Positions 1 through 6,900 of a stretch of DNA of 10,000 nucleotides are shown here, piece by piece. The notes under the pieces were generated by a model. That model ran no database searches and was not told the DNA's origin. It saw only the letters and a list, made by a program, of their open reading frames with translations. The DNA lies in contig KV908368.1 in the NCBI GenBank assembly GCA_002005505.1, forward strand, positions 671,552 through 681,551, given 5' to 3'. The translations under genes and the position numbers were made by a program. The DNA is from Botryococcus braunii. Its lineage: Eukaryota > Chlorophyta > Trebouxiophyceae. Each line of letters opens with the position of its first letter. The first letter of the stretch is position 1.

Positions 1-106
1 AGGAGCAGGATGTCGCCCTCGTCAAGGTGTCTCCTCTCGCCTTCTGTGGACAGGGCCTAGAAAAGACTTGGGGGGGGGGGGCAGAGACTTGGGGTATGTT
101 TGCCTT

Positions 107-171
107 TGTGTGTGTGTGTGTGTTTGTTTGTGTGTGTCTGTCTGTCTGCTTCTCCCCCCCCCTCTCTCTTT

Positions 172-206
<35 letters not shown>

Positions 207-256
207 TTTGTGTGTGTCTGTCTGTCTGCTTCTTCCCCCCCCTCTCTCTTTCTCGG

Positions 257-331
<75 letters not shown>
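107..331. repeat. (TG)n cluster with an 80-bp internal tandem duplication
   Basis: TG tracts flank a TGTTTGTTTG...CTGTCTGTCTG...C8...CTCTCTTTCTC module that occurs at about 121-200 and again at 201-280, exactly 80 bp apart with few differences. A pure (TG) run follows to about 331. No coding signal is visible in 1-400 apart from repeat-encoded frames. Confidence 0.92.
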
Positions 332-334
<3 letters not shown>

Positions 335-465
335 TTGGGGGGGGGTGGCGAGTGAGAGAGAGAGATGGGTGAGGAAGCAGGGCTGAGAGACAGATTCCCC
401 ACCGGGGGGGGGGGTGGGGAGCGGGGCTCAGGTTGCCTCCATGGGGTTGGGCAAAGGAGATGCAT

Positions 466-617
466 GCCGACGGGTTTATCATGGTCATGCCAGTATTTGA
501 GAGAGTGTGCTGGCATGCATTCATGGGGTGGGGGTGAGGGGTGCGGGCTTTGGGTACCGACGGGTTTGTCGTGGGCATGCCAGTAACTGAAGGAGTGTGA
601 TCGCTTGCTTTCATGAT
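466..617 (+). repeat. Imperfect 90-bp-period duplication
   Basis: CCGACGGGTTT, then a CATGCCAGTA core, GAGTGTG and a TTCATG end occur at about 466-526 and again at about 556-617 with scattered substitutions. It lies in the non-coding stretch before exon 1; I see no exon between 332 and 718. Confidence 0.8.
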
Positions 618-718
618 TTCAATGGTGTCCCCGGGTCCCTCCTGGCTGCGAGGGCGTTGGAAAGTTCTCAGCCACATGCCGGCTTCCAACCGGGCCTGTT
701 GGTGATGGCATGAATGAG

Positions 719-916
719 GGGGCGTGCCGATGATGCAGCTGTTCCGGCTGCTGTGGATGTACATATCGCTGTACAAGTTTGCGGGCGTCGGGCACTCTCG
801 GGAGCGGTACGCCTGGGACCCCACCTGGCGCAGCGTGGTGGGCACTATTGCGGTCACGACTCCGCCAATCGTGGTGTCTTCCGGCGCCTCCGTGGATGGG
901 GAGAAGCTTGAATCTG
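719..916 (+). CDS. PI4KA: PI4K-alpha homologue, exon 1 of window (internal exon)
   Basis: The peptide reads LFRLLWMYISLYKFAG, then WDPTWRSVVGTIAVTTPPIV and VSSG. This order (an LFRxLWxY helix, a W-x-x-xW segment, then IA.xTPPxVVSS) matches the PI4K-alpha solenoid as I recall it, and TPPxVVSS is closest to plant members. The family makes PI4P at the plasma membrane as part of a scaffolded complex; this segment is helical scaffold, not catalytic. The frame is blocked upstream by TGA at 715-717, so the exon starts at an AG at 717-718 (start 719) or at CAG ending 738 (start 739); I cannot choose between them. The donor is CTG|GTACGC, exon end 916, phase 1, which agrees with the next exon. Confidence 0.8.
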
Positions 917-1048
917 GTACGCTTCCTGCCGGCCTGCTGCTGTCCCGCTTCCCCAGCCGTCAAAGGTCTTTCCCTGGGAAAGCCCCCCGTCCATCTCCTC
1001 TCTCTGTTGGGCATATGCCTGCACCGGTGTGGCTTCTTTTCCGCAAGC

Positions 1049-1052
<4 letters not shown>

Positions 1053-1109
<57 letters not shown>
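1053..1109. repeat. (CT)n microsatellite, 57 nt
   Basis: Pure TC dinucleotides in intron 1, directly upstream of repeat copy 1, so they form a strong pyrimidine tract for the acceptor at 1141. Confidence 0.97.
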
Positions 1110-1115
<6 letters not shown>

Positions 1116-1127
1116 TTCTCTCCACCC

Positions 1128-1151
1128 ACCCACAAATTCAGCCGCCCGCAA
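1128..1151 (+). repeat. 24-nt direct repeat, copy 1
   Basis: Identical to 1477-1500; the centre reads CACAAATTCAGCCGCCCGCA. It spans the last 14 nt of an intron-like acceptor and the first 10 nt of exon 2-like sequence. The copies are 349 bp apart (start to start) and enclose a G-rich minisatellite. Confidence 0.95.
1142..1151 (+). other. Candidate 10-nt frame-breaking micro-exon
   Basis: An upstream copy of the exon 2 acceptor (ATTCAG ending at 1141) is preceded by 57 nt of (CT)n and a further pyrimidine-rich stretch, and is followed 10 nt later by GTGAGT, a perfect donor. If included between exon 1 and exon 2, the 10 nt shift the frame and reach TAA within exon 2 (about 18 codons after the junction). 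Whether it is ever included is unknown. Confidence 0.35.
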
Positions 1152-1155
1152 GTGA

Positions 1156-1326
1156 GTGATGGGGGAGTGGTAGGAATGATGGGGGAGGGACGGGAATGGC
1201 GGGGGACTGCGGGAATGACGGGGGGGGGGGGTGCAGGAGTGACGGGGGAGTGGTGGGAGCGATGGGGGAGTAGCGGGAGGGACGGGGGAGTAGCGGGAGC
1301 GACGGGGGAGTGGCGGGAGTGACGGG
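1156..1326 (+). repeat. G-rich minisatellite, about 20-bp unit, about 8.5 copies
   Basis: Units of the type GTGACGGGGGAGTGGTGGGA repeat with substitutions and small length changes (19-23 bp). The array starts within a few bases of the GTGAGT donor-like site after repeat copy 1. It lies in intron 1 (917-1490). Confidence 0.9.
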
Positions 1327-1476
1327 GCTGTCGGACATCCAAGGCATGAGGGGAATAGGGCGGGGGAGTGTAGAGCTGGGGGAGCGGCTGGCGAATATGG
1401 GGAGGAGAGGCAGAGCCCCTGCCGTAGCCGCCAGCCTGATGGCGCTGGTGCGGCCCCGAGCGGGAGCTGTTGCGGT

Positions 1477-1500
1477 ACCCACAAATTCAGCCGCCCGCAA
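1477..1500 (+). repeat. 24-nt direct repeat, copy 2 (contains the exon 2 acceptor)
   Basis: Second identical copy; it overlaps the start of exon 2 at 1491. Sequence flanking the two copies differs on both sides, so this is not simply a longer tandem array. It could be a target-site duplication or the end points of a local duplication. Confidence 0.95.
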
Positions 1501-1609
1501 CGCGCATCTGTTGGCAACCGCAATTCTTAATTTGGCCCGTGTCGAGACATCCCCGCTCCCGGCCGAGGGAGACATCACCCCTCTTTCCCCCCTCATTGCT
1601 GTTCAACAG
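1491..1609 (+). CDS. PI4KA: PI4K-alpha homologue, exon 2 of window
   Basis: The exon starts after ATTCAG at 1485-1490 in phase 1 and ends CAACAG|GTGTGC in phase 0. Joined to exon 1 it reads LES-A-ARNAHLLATAILNLARV, then a Pro-rich linker and LIAVQQ. The segment HLLATAILNLARV resembles the helix TYLLAVAFLEI that I recall from plant PI4K-alpha at this point. The phase match with exon 1 (G|CC makes Ala) supports the junction. About 40 residues expected between the two exons are absent, either truly missing or in an exon I did not find. The acceptor is one of two copies of a 24-nt repeat and has no pyrimidine tract directly in front of it. Confidence 0.62.
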
Positions 1610-1727
1610 GTGTGCCCCATTGCCTCTCGTTCTCCTCGCCCGCCCGCGCCCCCCTCCCCCTCGGGTCAACTGCTTCTTTAGCTCCCCTTGCACCCTTGGC
1701 TTTGGGCATGCATGCCCCCTGATCTCT

Positions 1728-1881
<154 letters not shown>

Positions 1882-1973
1882 TGTGCGAGTGTGTGTCTGT
1901 GTGTGTGAGAGAGTATGTATGTGCATGCATGTTGTACGTCTCGTGAATGTCTGCTTCCCATGTGTGCGTGGTG

Positions 1974-2006
1974 TATGTGTGTGTGTGTGTGTGTGTGCGG
2001 GCGTCT

Positions 2007-2037
<31 letters not shown>

Positions 2038-2072
2038 GTGTGTGTGTGTGTGCGCGCGGGCACGCGCGTGCA

Positions 2073-2106
<34 letters not shown>

Positions 2107-2110
2107 CGTG
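1974..2110. repeat. (TG)n with alternating CG segments
   Basis: TG runs interrupted by alternating purine-pyrimidine GCGCGCG segments (about 2051-2070 and 2098-2110). The whole is an almost unbroken purine-pyrimidine alternation. Confidence 0.92.
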
Positions 2111-2397
2111 CATGTGAGTCAGGGGGGAGTGAGGACTGAGAAGGTGCACATGTGATGGCGGATGTGGCCTCAGGCTGAGGGGTGTGGCATCTGACTTTAA
2201 ATCCATGTGTCAGTGTCAGCGGTAGTTGCACAAGCATGCAAGAGCCCGACAACTCCTTTCTGCATACGTCTCCCATGTGTTGGGACTTGCGCGTCTACTA
2301 GTCTGTGTGTGCGTGTCACCTAGGGTGTGCTTGTGGCCACACCCTCCGAGGTGTCAGTGAGCGGGCTCACCCCTGCGTGTCAATCCCTTCCTGGCAG

Positions 2398-2518
2398 GGC
2401 TGTTACTTGCGGGATTGGGGTGGAAGTTACCTGCTTACTGATGCGGCTGGACGAAGCTGGCCGCCTTCTAAGCAATTTCTAAGGAGGCGTTTTCACAAGG
2501 CCTTTGAAGGGGATACAA
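2398..2518 (+). CDS. Possible PI4K-alpha exon 3
   Basis: A good 3' splice site (CAATCCCTTCCTGGCAG|G) opens a phase-0 frame reading GCYLRDWGGSYLLTDAAGRS, then WPPSKQFLRRRFHKAFEGDT. Phase 0 agrees with the end of exon 2. A CYxxD start and a later helix are expected here in the family, but sequence similarity is weak. The donor could be ACAA|GTAGGA (end 2518, phase 1), which fits an exon 4 start at 3317, or a GC donor CAAG|GCCTTT (end 2499, phase 0), which fits a start at 3313. The call rests on position, phase and splice-site quality more than on residues. Confidence 0.38.
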
Positions 2519-2714
2519 GTAGGAGACCTTACAAGGGCTAACAAGGAGGAGGATCTCACAACTAAGAGGTGGTGAGGGTGGGATTGCAGGCAGTACAGGG
2601 AGGGTGGCTGGGCCCCTGGCTTGCAGCAATAACAGAGCGCTGCTTCGACATTTATGTCCTTAGACTTCGGGGAGAGCTTCCTACGGTCCGCCTTGTCAGA
2701 AGCACACATGCCTG

Positions 2715-2815
2715 AAAAAATGATTTGGCATATTTGATAAATTTTTCTAGGGATCGAACCCTTGACATGTCTCTGGATTCAATGGGATCTTCCTAACCAT
2801 GTGACATGGCCGTGA
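2715..2815 (-). repeat. tRNA-like (pol III) element, probable tRNA-derived SINE
   Basis: On the minus strand an A-box-like TGTCACATGGTTAGGA (2791-2806) is followed by an anticodon-arm-like segment containing TTGAATCCAG (near 2772-2783), a perfect B box GGTTCGATCC (2751-2760) and a T6 run (2715-2720). Box spacing is tRNA-like, and the TGAATCCAG arm recalls tRNA-Gln. I could not form a 7-bp acceptor stem, so a tRNA-derived retroelement is likelier than a working tRNA. It is in intron 3 (about 2519-3316), which also has a TG tract at 3061-3129 and nothing else I recognise. Confidence 0.55.
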
Positions 2816-3060
2816 AGCACAGAGCACATGTTTCAGGAGATTGCCAGCTGTATAAAACTGTTCTAATGTTGCCATTCTTGTTTTTAATGTACGCTACTAC
2901 CCTCAGCAGCGGATGTGCAGACAGTGTGCAGGCCCCCTCCATATGGATGTCCATGACTTTGTAGATCATGGGGCCTTTGGATCTCACGCCATCCTGCACT
3001 TGACAACACAGAGTCTCGGAGCGTTGCATGTTTGCACTCTTACACACATGCTTGTGCCTG

Positions 3061-3081
3061 TTTGTGTGTGTCGTATGTGTG

Positions 3082-3122
<41 letters not shown>

Positions 3123-3129
3123 CGCGCGC
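3061..3129. repeat. (TG)n with terminal (CG) alternation
   Basis: TG repeats with TCGT interruptions, ending in a GCGCGCGTGCGCGCG-like stretch; intron 3. Confidence 0.93.
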
Positions 3130-3316
3130 TCGCACGCTGGGAACTGCAAGTGAATGCATGCACGTCCCAGGTTGTGCGTGCGCCCGTCCGATGTTTAGGA
3201 TGGTCTGGCACAGATATCGTGAGGTGTGTGACTTCTTTTGGTCAGCCCATCGTGCATGCAAGGGCTGGCGCGGGGAGAGGGCTGACGGTGGTGGGTGGTG
3301 TGACGTGGCAAGGGAG

Positions 3317-3498
3317 ACAGCGGAAAGCGGGACGATGCGCAAGGCTTGGAAAGGTGTCAAGAGGGGCTGGGCATGCTGCTGGCCCGAAACTTGGGGTCGC
3401 TGGCGGTGGCTTCGGAGGTCCAGGCCCTCTCAGCCGGTCTCCTGAACAGGCTTCTGGATAGCCTCCCCGGCCTGTACTGGAACCCCCACCTCATGCAG
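3317..3498 (+). CDS. PI4KA: PI4K-alpha homologue, exon 4 of window
   Basis: The frame reads SGKRDDAQGLERCQEGLGML, LARNLGSLAVASEVQALSAG, LLNRLLDSLPGLYWNPHLMQ. The block LLxxLxDxxPxLxW is a recognisable PI4K-alpha helix pair (animal and plant forms have L-x-DKFPxxLW), and the LER-x(n)-LL stretch before it also aligns. The start is 3317 (phase 1) or 3313 (phase 0), depending on the donor used by exon 3; TGA at 3301-3303 limits it upstream. The natural end is CTCATGCAG, followed by GC (CAG|GCATGC), so this would be a GC-AG intron. Joining here gives PHLMQ|VLLETLDEE, the expected helix, with no gap. Confidence 0.8.
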
Positions 3499-3610
3499 GC
3501 ATGCCCGCTCTCCCCCCCCCCTCCCTTCTGTACGTCTGGCTCCACCCCCTCTCCCCGCCCCCCCCCACCACTATGCTTTCTCTGCAGCCAGGCCCACTGG
3601 AACAATCCTT

Positions 3611-3612
3611 GT

Positions 3613-3709
<97 letters not shown>

Positions 3710-3745
3710 TGTGTGTGTGTGTGTGAGAGAGAGAGAGTGAGACAG
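3611..3745. repeat. Composite (TG)n-(GA)n-(TG)n-(GA)n
   Basis: TG to about 3655, GA to about 3708, then a shorter TG and GA pair. It lies in intron 4 (3499-4095), preceded by a C-rich stretch. Confidence 0.96.
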
Positions 3746-3808
3746 GGAGGGGGACAAAGGGAGAGACAGAGAGATTGATCGCACACACTCTGAGAGGGCA
3801 GTGAGAAG

Positions 3809-3825
3809 TGTGTGTGCGCGCGTGC

Positions 3826-3904
<79 letters not shown>
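3809..3904. repeat. (TG)n microsatellite
   Basis: Begins as GTGTGCGCGCGTGCGTGCG and becomes pure TG to 3904, in intron 4. The rest of that intron up to 4095 is mixed sequence without recognisable features. Confidence 0.96.
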
Positions 3905-3905
<1 letters not shown>

Positions 3906-4095
3906 TATTTAACGTCGACAATCTCCGGATACAATTGGATAAAACAATCCATGCGGAGGGTTTGCACAAATAGTTTGTCATATGCAGCAAACAGTTTTCC
4001 CGCAGAGAGGTGGCTATGTGGCATGGCTGCCACGTTCTTTTTGTTCCAAAGAATGCAAGCCCTACTACAGCAAGGCGGATGGGGGTTCCTGACAG

Positions 4096-4188
4096 GTCCT
4101 ACTTGAAACACTGGACGAGGAGGAGAGCAGCCAGTTCATTCGCCGCACAAATGGGAAATCTTCTTCTGTCATGGACATGATCCTGACG
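4096..4188 (+). CDS. PI4KA: PI4K-alpha homologue, exon 5 of window
   Basis: The acceptor is TTCCTGACAG|GTC, phase 0, as exon 4 requires. The peptide VLLETLDEEESSQFIRRTNG and then KSSSVMDMILT completes the helix after the LPGLYW block and runs into a low-conservation loop, as in the family. The preferred donor is GACG|GTGCGA (exon end 4188, phase 0). It joins directly to exon 6 as MDMILT|VVERGAAAAPGS with a spacing close to animal PI4KA. A GC donor AAG|GCAGGG after 4230 is also in phase 0 and would add 14 residues; the frame closes with TGA at 4238-4240. Confidence 0.72.
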
Positions 4189-4316
4189 GTGCGAACGGCC
4201 CTCCCCCGCAAACCTCAATCACCTGGCAAGGCAGGGAGATGACACTGCACGCTGCGCTTTGCGCTGCACTCAGGCAGGGAGAGTTGCTTAGTCAGGGGCA
4301 CAGGGAGACGGTGTGT

Positions 4317-4343
4317 TCTCCTCTCTCTCTCTCTCTCTCTCTC

Positions 4344-4417
<74 letters not shown>

Positions 4418-4438
4418 AGAGTGAGTGAGTGAGTGAGT

Positions 4439-4472
<34 letters not shown>

Positions 4473-4478
4473 TTGTGT
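4317..4478. repeat. (CT)n-(GT)n-(GAGT)n-(GT)n composite
   Basis: CT repeats to about 4390, GT to about 4416, GAGT tetranucleotides to about 4442, then GT with TTT interruptions. It lies in intron 5 (4189-4816). Confidence 0.95.
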
Positions 4479-4594
4479 ATCTTACAAGGCATGCAGATGC
4501 AGCGCACGTGTGAGAACGGGTCCAGAGCCGGGCCTCAGGCAAGGGGTCTTGACGTGAGCTTTGGAAATGCAAGCAGCGGTCCGGAGCGGAGAGA

Positions 4595-4806
4595 GGTGAC
4601 GGTGACGCAAAGGGAAGGGGGGAAAGGGGACCGTGACGCAGAGGGAGGCGGGAAAAGGTGACGGTGATGCAAAGGGAGGCGGGAAAAGGTGACGATGATG
4701 CAAAGGGAGGCGGGAAAAGGTGACGGTGACGCAAAGGGATGCGGGAAAAGGTGACGGTGTTGCAAAGGGATGGGGCGAGAGGTGACGGTGACGCAAAGGG
4801 AGGGGG
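4595..4806 (+). repeat. 31-bp minisatellite, about 6.8 copies
   Basis: Copies start at 4595, 4626, 4657, 4688, 4719, 4750 and 4781, an exact 31-bp register. The consensus begins GGTGACGGTGACGCAAAGGG and ends in a G-rich AGGCGGGAAAA-type tail. The array stops about 10 nt before exon 6. Confidence 0.96.
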
Positions 4807-4816
4807 GGTGTGGCAG

Positions 4817-4997
4817 GTGGTGGAGAGAGGGGCTGCGGCCGCCCCGGGCTCGACAGAAGCGCTGATGCAGGAGTCCCTGAGGGCAGGCAACACCAGGGCG
4901 GGGGCAGCGGCTCTCCGGCACGCGCCCGCCATCCTCTCCGCCATAGAGAGGGGCTCTGCTCGTTTCTGCATGAGCAATCTCCACGTGGGCGCAAACG
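4817..4997 (+). CDS. PI4KA: PI4K-alpha homologue, exon 6 of window
   Basis: The exon follows GTGTGGCAG at 4816 in phase 0 and ends AACG|GTGAGC, a near-perfect donor, in phase 1. The peptide reads VVERGAAAAPGSTEALMQES, LRAGNTRAGAAALRHAPAIL, SAIERGSARFCMSNLHVGAN, G. The AP-x(3)-T-x(2)-LMQE-L block matches the conserved AP-x-x-T-x-x-LLQE-L segment of the family, and the ILSAIERG helix matches LLSEIxxG of plant members. The acceptor lies only about 10 nt after the last copy of a 31-bp minisatellite, so it has no pyrimidine tract; the repeat itself is G/A-rich. Confidence 0.8.
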
Positions 4998-5323
4998 GTG
5001 AGCGGCCTTCCGCTCCGCCTGCCTTCGAGAGAATTTGTGGGTCGTGGCAGATTTTTATGGGTTGTTCTGGTTATGGATAGGTACGGGTCCTGGGGTGTGG
5101 GTTGTGGGCTGTGGTGTTGTGGAAGGTTTTGGATTAGGGGATAGTGAAGCTGGGGGGCCGGGGGTGAGAGTGGTTCGTCGACGAGATCTGATTGCGGCAT
5201 TTGTTAGCACGATGACAAGAGCAAGGATAAGATAAAAAGACAAAATGGTAACATTTTGAAAAGAAAAAGTGTCTCTTTTCTTCTTTAAAAAACAGTTTTT
5301 TTTTTAAAAAAATTGGTTTGTCT

Positions 5324-5324
<1 letters not shown>

Positions 5325-5373
<49 letters not shown>
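5325..5373. repeat. Poly(T) tract, 49 nt, in an AT-rich island
   Basis: A 49-T run is flanked by AT-rich sequence (about 5210-5395) that contrasts with the GC-rich surroundings. T10 and A7 runs precede it and TTTAAATTTAATAAAC follows. On the minus strand it reads ATTAAATTT then poly(A), so it could be the tail of a minus-strand retrocopy. Intron 6 (4998-5876) holds this and a tRNA-like element; 5396-5754 shows nothing else. Confidence 0.85.
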
Positions 5374-5380
<7 letters not shown>

Positions 5381-5754
5381 ATAAACAACAAGTTGCAGGG
5401 ATTCCGTATGTGCAGTCATCCGTATTTGCGGGGCTGCGGTATGTCGGTTCTCGTTGTGGACCATCGCATGCTCTCTGTCACACTTTCTGAGCTGCTTGCG
5501 TTGCATTTGTGAGGACACATTTCCCCGTTGTCTGCTGGGGAGTCGAGCACTCCTGCTTGCTTGCTGGCGGGACGGGATGCTGGCCCCACAAGTCTTTTGC
5601 TTTGTGCATCGTCTGCAAAGGGGTAGGACGCAGGAGAGGAAATAAGGAGAGGATCAAGGCCAAAGAAAGTAGTCAGAGAGGCGGGAAAGAGGAAGGATGG
5701 GGGGAGGGGGAGGGGGAGAGGAGTTTTTATGAGACGGCATTTCGGACCCTCTTA

Positions 5755-5861
5755 GCTGGGGAGTTGTGGCGAGTGGTTAGACTCCGTTCTGCAGATGGCC
5801 AACATGGGGATGGGGTTCGAATCCCTGAAGTACTTGCCCGGAAGGACCTGCACTTTTTTTT
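5755..5861 (+). repeat. tRNA-like (pol III) element, probable tRNA-derived SINE
   Basis: An A-box-like TGGCGAGTGGTTAGA (5767-5781) with a possible D stem GAGT/ACTC, a perfect B box GGTTCGAATCC (5814-5824) with a T-arm-like hairpin, and a T8 run at 5854-5861 as a pol III-type terminator. The acceptor stem does not pair, so this looks tRNA-derived and not a tRNA gene. It ends 15 nt before exon 7. Confidence 0.6.
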
Positions 5862-5876
5862 GGGGATCCGCACCAG

Positions 5877-6048
5877 GAATCGAGTCCCTGAACCGCAAGG
5901 CGCATTACGGAGGCATCGCTGCCGGCCTGGCTGAGAGCGGGACAATGCGGAAGAAGTCGTCCCAGGAGTTGCCTGTGCCTGATCAGGCAATGGCCGAGCT
6001 GCAGGACGCCCTGCAAGTGGGAACCCCCCACAGCGTGCTGGAGGACAG
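5877..6048 (+). CDS. PI4KA: PI4K-alpha homologue, exon 7 of window
   Basis: The acceptor is GATCCGCACCAG|GA, phase 1, matching exon 6 (G|GA makes Gly). The peptide reads IESLNRKAHYGGIAAGLAES, GTMRKKSSQELPVPDQAMAE, LQDALQVGTPHSVLED. The SLN-R-x-x-YxGExxG helix is a family hallmark (the Glu is Ile here), and the AMAELQDAL helix that follows is also expected. The donor is GGACAG|GTCCGA, phase 2, which agrees with exon 8 (AG|G makes Arg). The acceptor sits just after the T run of a tRNA-like element, and a 38-39 bp minisatellite begins about 12 nt after the donor. Confidence 0.83.
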
Positions 6049-6059
6049 GTCCGACACAA

Positions 6060-6520
6060 CTCCCCTTGAGTGGCTTGGAAGCGACTTGTCAAGGAAAATC
6101 CCCTCGAGTGGCATGGGAGGGACTTATTGAGGAAAGTCCCCTCGAGTGGTGTGGGAGGGATTTGTTAAGGAAACCCCCTTGAGTGGGGCGGAGGAAACTT
6201 GTTAAGGAAATTGCCCTTTGAGTTGCGTGGGAGGCACTCGTAAGGAGAATCCCCTTGAGTGGCGTGGGAGGGACGTGTAAAGAGACAATCCGCTTGGGTG
6301 GTGTGGAAGAGACTTGAAAAGGAAAGTCCCCCTGAGTGGCGTGGGATGGCCTTGCTGAGGAAAATTCCCTTGAGTGGTGTGGGAGGGAGTTACAAAAGGA
6401 AAATCCCCTTGAGTGGTGTGGGAGGGAGTTATAACAGGAAAATCCCTTTGAGTGGTGTGGGAGGGAGTTATAAAAGGAAAATCCCCTTGAGTGGCGTGGG
6501 AGGGACTTGCAAAGGGCAAC
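6060..6520 (+). repeat. 38-39 bp minisatellite, about 12 copies
   Basis: Units run CCCCTTGAGTGGCGTGGGAG, then GGACTTGTAAAGGAAAAT-type sequence, with more divergence at the left end and near-identical copies at about 6365-6490. The array starts about 12 nt after the exon 7 donor. Its translation (PLSGVGGSYKRKI repeats) is not taken as protein. It occupies the first third of intron 7 (6049-7311). Confidence 0.95.
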
Positions 6521-6900
6521 TGCCCCAGGCTGCAGCCGAGGCTTCAAGGCGTACTGGCCCGGGTGGATGTGCTGATGGGGGAAGTCCGCCGGGCAAGAGA
6601 GAGGAGAAGGGAGAGGGGGAGTCAAGGGCAGTGTGATGGAGATATCCAGATGTTCTGAAAAGGTAGATGTGGGGAGTGCTAAGGAGGGGTCCAGCGGAAA
6701 GGTGGAGGGGGCTTGGGAGGTGGTGTGGAGGGGCACTAAGAAGTTTGTAAGTGGGAAGAGGGTTTGGGGAGTTGGGTGGGGGGGGGGAGGGAGGAACGTG
6801 GGGGGGGGGGGACGAGGGGCCGGGGGGTGGGAGAGGAGGGCCAGGGAGAGAGGGGCTCGGAGAGTCGTGAATGGGAAGTGGGAACAATGATGCCCTCTTG
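6521..6900. other. Purine-rich (G/A) intron stretch
   Basis: The + strand is strongly G/A-biased with several poly-G runs (for example around 6776-6830). No exon, RNA gene or recognisable element is seen. From 6900 to 7311 the sequence is mixed, with C17 (7082-7098) and C15-A9 (7139-7162). Confidence 0.7.

Noticed and set aside
466..617. CRISPR-like repeat pair
   Set aside because: Only two imperfect 60-nt copies at a 90-bp spacing in eukaryote-like DNA, with no cas genes.
22..857. Long minus-strand frames rich in Thr-His (HTHTHT) and Arg-Glu near the left end
   Set aside because: They are translations of (TG)n/(CT)n tracts; the non-repeat parts show no domain and the plus-strand exon 1 overlaps part of them.
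2913..3050. Extra exon reading HMDVHDFVDHGAFGSHAIL
   Set aside because: It looks like ordinary protein composition, but I could not match it to PI4K-alpha at the expected position, and phases do not link it to neighbours.
4437..4800. Coding reading of the 31-bp minisatellite
   Set aside because: 31 is not a multiple of 3, so each copy is in a different frame; no selection for protein is apparent.
5318..5512. Frame starting with a poly-Phe run
   Set aside because: Produced by the poly(T) tract; the rest has no recognisable features.
6202..6519. Repetitive proteins (PLSGVGGSYKRKI or SLPHHSRGFS repeats) from the 38-39 bp minisatellite
   Set aside because: Open on both strands because of the repeat unit; unit length varies between 38 and 39 bp so the frame drifts, and it lies between two PI4K-alpha exons.
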